Of a DNA stretch of 64,000 bases, positions 62,001-64,000 are shown piece after piece. The notes below the pieces were generated by a model. The model was not told the DNA's origin and searched no databases. It was given only the letters and a program-made list of their open reading frames with translations. This stretch comes from an uncultured Verrucomicrobiales bacterium (lineage in GTDB: Bacteria; Verrucomicrobiota; Verrucomicrobiia; Verrucomicrobiales; DEV007): contig CALAHF010000164.1 of NCBI GenBank assembly GCA_937891465.1, positions 91,530 to 155,529 on the forward strand, in the 5' to 3' direction. Numbering within the stretch: position 1 is the first letter of the stretch; every line of letters begins with the position of its first letter. A program made the translations under genes and the position numbers.

Positions 62001-62372
62001 TTTGTGGCGCTCATACATGTCGAGCCGGTCCTGAACCGTCTTTGCCTGAAAATCTTCCCGAATCATCCGATTCGCACCCCGCAAATCAGGAACCCCGAGC
62101 CAAAAACGATTGGTCTCGCCCACATAAATTCGCCCCTGAGGGTCGATATCAAGACTCGCTCCGTTTTCAACGAACGGGAACTTCACAAAGGTATGCCCCT
62201 GCAATTCCTTGTGACCGATAATGCCTTTGAACGGCTCAACCTTGTTTGACAACTCAGGTAAGTTCGCTTCTGCAACGGTCGGCAGCTGTTTGTTGTCTTT
62301 CGTCAAATCACGATCCTGAGAGAAGGCGATGCCCGCTCCCAGCGTGGAAAAAATGAGCAGTGTGTATTTCAT
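59007..62372 (-). CDS. PVC-type haem-binding protein with propeller and HEAT repeats
   Basis: About 1121 residues, exported (signal peptide ending STLGAGIAFSQ). A six-bladed propeller (FVENGASLDIDPQGRIYVGE, DGRLYFSIGDRGFNV, HGLRNPQELTFDDHGN) covers about 60-450. HEAT-type helical repeats follow (EVRANVIRALGDCRASSAKD, LRIRGLAAVSLGRVAS), and a c-type haem motif C981-M-Q-C-H near the end (QGACMQCHKIGSEGG) with EGYGMSSVKLKDG. The tail is charged (GKKKKNGESHGESEEERTAK). This architecture is well known in planctomycetes and verrucomicrobia and thought to move electrons in carbohydrate oxidation. The ATG at 62372 begins the signal peptide. Confidence 0.92.
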   Translation of the reverse strand: MKYTLLIFSTLGAGIAFSQDRDLTKDNKQLPTVAEANLPELSNKVEPFKGIIGHKELQGHTFVKFPFVENGASLDIDPQGRIYVGETNRFWLGVPDLRGANRMIREDFQAKTVQDRLDMYERHKDFFPKGWLTNAADRIVRLEDRDGNGAADHRTLFSDHFRQAESGIGFSILAERDAVYFTCIPAVWKMTDANDDGVADTHDKVVDGFGVRVSFIGHDLHGIIRGPDGRLYFSIGDRGFNVTTKEGKTESASGRGAIFRCDDDGSNFEVFAHGLRNPQELTFDDHGNLFTFDNTGDIGDKARFVYVVENSDSGWDMSHQSAHHYAEVLDWGKFRPKLSMWVAERMFDTWNEEQPQWVYPPASHVGNGPSGVEWMTGDAIPGNLRGEFLMVNYRGAANNCAVLAVGMKPWGAGYTSTTVRSIVSGVGVADVELGYDGKLYMADFGAGWSINNNASVQVAEAKDEALRERGAAVAKLVKTGLSKTEANEVAALLGHADQRVRQMAQFELVKRSDSATLEKIATDATANELARLHAVWGLGQLIRQEKAKPEALLSLLADETTEVRANVIRALGDCRASSAKDALVAQLGDESLRIRGLAAVSLGRVASQSDTAVIDALYSTNIEPTDVVLRHSILSALDRIGTDEAAVARVKSDKREERLLAVLFLRRHESEKVAKFLADSDAQIRREVIRAIYDTAILDSDAGNQLAALDPAEYPETIQRRIVAANYRIGQSENAKTLVSLAGNKEVAKPVRLAALEGLHKWEATIDTDPVLGHYRPQVNKERPMKSLGEMVQKELLSFISAKQDSDLKALAVGLASIAEVPMDEKTLREQVGDLSLASAVRVALLDNLAGLNHEEDNTLVTAFLKDKSAAVRASAIRHAFTRKLEGIDKVAKREISEGSLLPARASIAGSDPAILESLWNSKDKALRKALWLDVYQGLVVAGNADVATWATAKIGNPQRLAEQGGDPVRGEQVYRNQGACMQCHKIGSEGGIQGPELTQVHKRIKADQILESLIDPNAVISEGYGMSSVKLKDGTSTMGRVAKKNDAEMVLIAVDGTETRVKTSDVDEVTPPVSAMPPMGMALPLEDLRDLVAYVASSTKGKKKKNGESHGESEEERTAK

Positions 62373-62488
62373 AAATCCTATCAGTAAAAATCGGCCGTCC
62401 CCGGAGTAGAGCGGTCGGAGTCGTCCCATTTGTTACGATTTCTAATCGCACAAAGGACCTAGTTCATTTTTCCCCAAAAGCAGCTGCT

Positions 62489-63367
62489 TCACCCCTCGAT
62501 GCGTTCTTTCAAAACCATCTCCAAATAGTCGCGATAATCGGGGCTACGTGTATCTGAGATCACCTTTTCAAAGCCCGCCTGGTCAATGAAATCCATGTTG
62601 AAGGCAACTTCCTCAATGCAGGCTACTTTGTAGCTTTGCTGGTGCTCGACAGTCGCAATGTAATTACTCGCTTCGAGCAGGCTGCGCGGCGTTCCGCTGT
62701 CCAGCCAGGCGATTCCCCGCCCCAAAGGCTCACAACGCAGTTCGCCTTTCTTGAAATACTCCAAATTTACGTCCGTGATTTCAAGCTCGCCGCGAGGTGA
62801 TGGCTGAACTTGTTTGGTATATTCCACGATATTGTTGTCGTAGACGTACAGCCCCGGAACCGCAAAATTGCTCTTCGGTTCTTTCGGTTTTTCCTCAAGG
62901 CTGACCACTTTGTAATCGCCATCAAATTGAATCACGCCAAAACGTTCGGGGTCACGAACGGGATATCCAAAAATGCAGGCTCCTTCCGGACGACTCAGCG
63001 CTTTGCGGAAGAAATCGAGTTTGCCGTGAAAAATGTTGTCTCCGAGAATCAGCGTGCAGCCATCGTCACCAATGAATTTTTCTCCAATCAAAAACGCCTG
63101 CGCAATGCCCTTGGGCTCGGGTTGAACCGCATATTCGATGTTCATCCCGAGACGAGAGCCGTCGCCTAGCAGCTGCTCGATCATCGGTGTATCTTTCGGG
63201 GTCGAAATAATCAGCACGTCCTCGATTCCACCCAGCATTAGGGTCGAAAGCGGATAATAAATCATCGGCTTGTCATAAACCGGCAGCAACTGCTTGCAGG
63301 CGACGTCGGTGAGTGGATATAGGCGGGTTCCCGCGCCTCCGGCGAGGATGATTCCTTTGCGTTTCAT
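62489..63367 (-). CDS. rmlA: Glucose-1-phosphate thymidylyltransferase
   Basis: A 292-residue enzyme making dTDP-glucose, the first step to dTDP-rhamnose. GIILAGGAGTRLYPLTDVAC is the nucleotide-binding loop, QLLPVYDKPMIYYPLSTLML the sugar-phosphate site, LILGDNIFHGKLDFFRKAL the catalytic aspartate and GLYVYDNNIVEYTKQVQPSP the C-terminal part. rmlB, rmlC and rmlD are not in the window. It lies 116 bases from the HEAT protein start, on the same strand. Confidence 0.95.
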   Translation of the reverse strand: MKRKGIILAGGAGTRLYPLTDVACKQLLPVYDKPMIYYPLSTLMLGGIEDVLIISTPKDTPMIEQLLGDGSRLGMNIEYAVQPEPKGIAQAFLIGEKFIGDDGCTLILGDNIFHGKLDFFRKALSRPEGACIFGYPVRDPERFGVIQFDGDYKVVSLEEKPKEPKSNFAVPGLYVYDNNIVEYTKQVQPSPRGELEITDVNLEYFKKGELRCEPLGRGIAWLDSGTPRSLLEASNYIATVEHQQSYKVACIEEVAFNMDFIDQAGFEKVISDTRSPDYRDYLEMVLKERIEG

Positions 63368-63504
63368 GATTTTCTGTCAGTGTTTCGTGGACGCGGATTT
63401 TAAGAGAGAATTTTTAAAAATCACGTCTCATCTGCGTAAACTTTGTTGAAAGATTTTTACAGTGTTCTGACAAACTGCGGAGGGGAATAGCCTAGGATTG
63501 AGAG

Positions 63505-63723
63505 ATGAAGAGGCCCAAATGGCATGTGTTCAGCAATCTGCTAATCATCGCGCTGATTGTGGTTGCAATCTACGCAGGCGGGTTCCTGCTCCTTCGAATG
63601 CAGTTTGTAAAACTCGCAACGAAAAATTCCGGAACCTTAATATACCACAGCCAATCTCTGGCTATGAAGCCAAACAGCCCCATTGGATTAGCCATCGACA
63701 TCCACAAGCCAGCTTTCCTATAG
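63505..63723 (+). CDS. Small membrane-anchored protein
   Basis: A 72-residue protein: a basic start (MKRPKWHVFSN), one long hydrophobic helix (LLIIALIVVAIYAGGFLLL) and a short polar tail (KPNSPIGLAIDIHKPAFL). No family is recognised. The end may be truncated because the protein-like text stops abruptly. It lies alone between rmlA and glmM, on the opposite strand from both. Confidence 0.5.
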   Translation: MKRPKWHVFSNLLIIALIVVAIYAGGFLLLRMQFVKLATKNSGTLIYHSQSLAMKPNSPIGLAIDIHKPAFL

Positions 63724-63793
63724 GAAACGAAATATCACGAAGGAAATTTGATAATCATAAACGGATGGAGTTCCGGAATGAGAATGTGGCAAA

Positions 63794-64000
63794 TCACTCC
63801 CCAATCTGGGCCTTGATCGCCGCAGCAATCAAATCAGCCTGTTTTTCAATGTAATCCGAATCTTTCCCCTCAATCAGCAACCGCAACAGCGGCTCGGTTC
63901 CTGAATAACGAACCAGCGTCCGTCCCGCGCTGCCAAGTGTCGCTTCGGTTTCAGTAATCAAATCACTGGCCACCTTCAGTTCCTCGATCGGCAATTTTTC
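63794..64000 (-). CDS. glmM: Phosphoglucosamine mutase, C-terminal part
   Basis: The last 68 or so residues of a gene that runs out of the window. GRTLVRYSGTEPLLRLLIEG is the phosphate-binding motif at the end of GlmM, and DYIEKQADLIAAAIKAQIG finishes domain 4. GlmM converts glucosamine-6-phosphate to glucosamine-1-phosphate for UDP-GlcNAc. The related phosphomannomutases end with a similar motif, so the assignment rests on RYSGTEP alone. Confidence 0.8.
   Translation of the reverse strand, partial: EKLPIEELKVASDLITETEATLGSAGRTLVRYSGTEPLLRLLIEGKDSDYIEKQADLIAAAIKAQIGE

Noticed and set aside
1..64000. CRISPR arrays, tRNA and rRNA genes
   Set aside because: I saw no regularly spaced identical repeats and no tRNA T-arm with matching acceptor stems, nor rRNA motifs. 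The dispersed repeats are irregularly spaced and not CRISPR. A tRNA missed by eye cannot be fully excluded.

Overview
The window is a piece of a bacterial chromosome, most likely from the Verrucomicrobiota or a close PVC relative. I infer this from gene content, not from a marker phylogeny. The pointers are two secreted formylglycine sulfatases, a very large HEAT-repeat protein with a terminal c-type haem motif (59007-62372), a ThuA-domain protein, a secreted CehA/McbA-type PHP protein with EF-hands, an SHD1-like secreted membrane protein, a sugar isomerase/epimerase and a Gfo/Idh/MocA oxidoreductase. This is the usual repertoire of polysaccharide-degrading planctomycetes and verrucomicrobia. 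Gene density is high, operons are short, many genes converge or overlap by a few bases, and Shine-Dalgarno sequences are often weak.

Layout, left part. 1-3.5 kb: the tail of a cut-off gene, a sulfatase, a metallo-beta-lactamase-fold hydrolase and an ECF-type sigma factor. 3.6-11.5 kb: an alpha-2-macroglobulin gene followed by penicillin-binding protein 1C, the pairing known in many bacteria as a periplasmic protease trap plus peptidoglycan repair enzyme. 11.5-18 kb: a minus-strand hemB/HAD/DUF2330 group, then a lipoprotein, a DUF4870 protein, a UvrD/Rep helicase and two tiny overlapping genes. 18-24 kb: a second sulfatase, a LysR regulator and a phospholipid-precursor group (gpsA, plsY). 24-28 kb: a peptide ABC importer (binding protein and two permeases) without its ATPases, then a frameshifted small membrane gene. 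28-34 kb: a TIM-barrel/propeller pair, guaB, a gene with an internal stop, and a serine acetyltransferase.

Layout, right part. 34-37 kb is a gene graveyard: a helicase that lost its C-terminal half, a dispersed repeat, a DDE transposase with about four frameshifts and an IS66 tail. 37-42 kb: a glycosyltransferase, an Nramp-like transporter without the canonical metal motif, the RNase P RNA, a GxxExxY gene framed by 31-base inverted repeats, a ThuA protein and alanine racemase. 42-51 kb: a HerA/FtsK-like ATPase, the PHP/EF-hand protein, OsmC, an alkyl-DNA methyltransferase, an aldo/keto reductase and FolE2. 51-56 kb: a LolD-like ATPase, a three-gene proton-translocating transhydrogenase and a type II secretion F protein. 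57-64 kb: an oxidoreductase, a DUF1287 protein, the giant haem/HEAT protein, RmlA and the end of glmM.

The most unusual thing is a family of dispersed repeats built on a short inverted repeat (GAACCAA, 5-base spacer, TTGGTTC in the best copy). I find it at about eleven places. Some copies carry a longer head with a hairpin, in two subtypes. The copies sit at gene ends and starts: they appear to supply stop codons to two genes, lie in the N-terminal coding region of two exported proteins, and one seems to lie inside the PBP1C coding sequence. The second is the GxxExxY gene as a compact 518-base cassette with near-perfect terminal inverted repeats.
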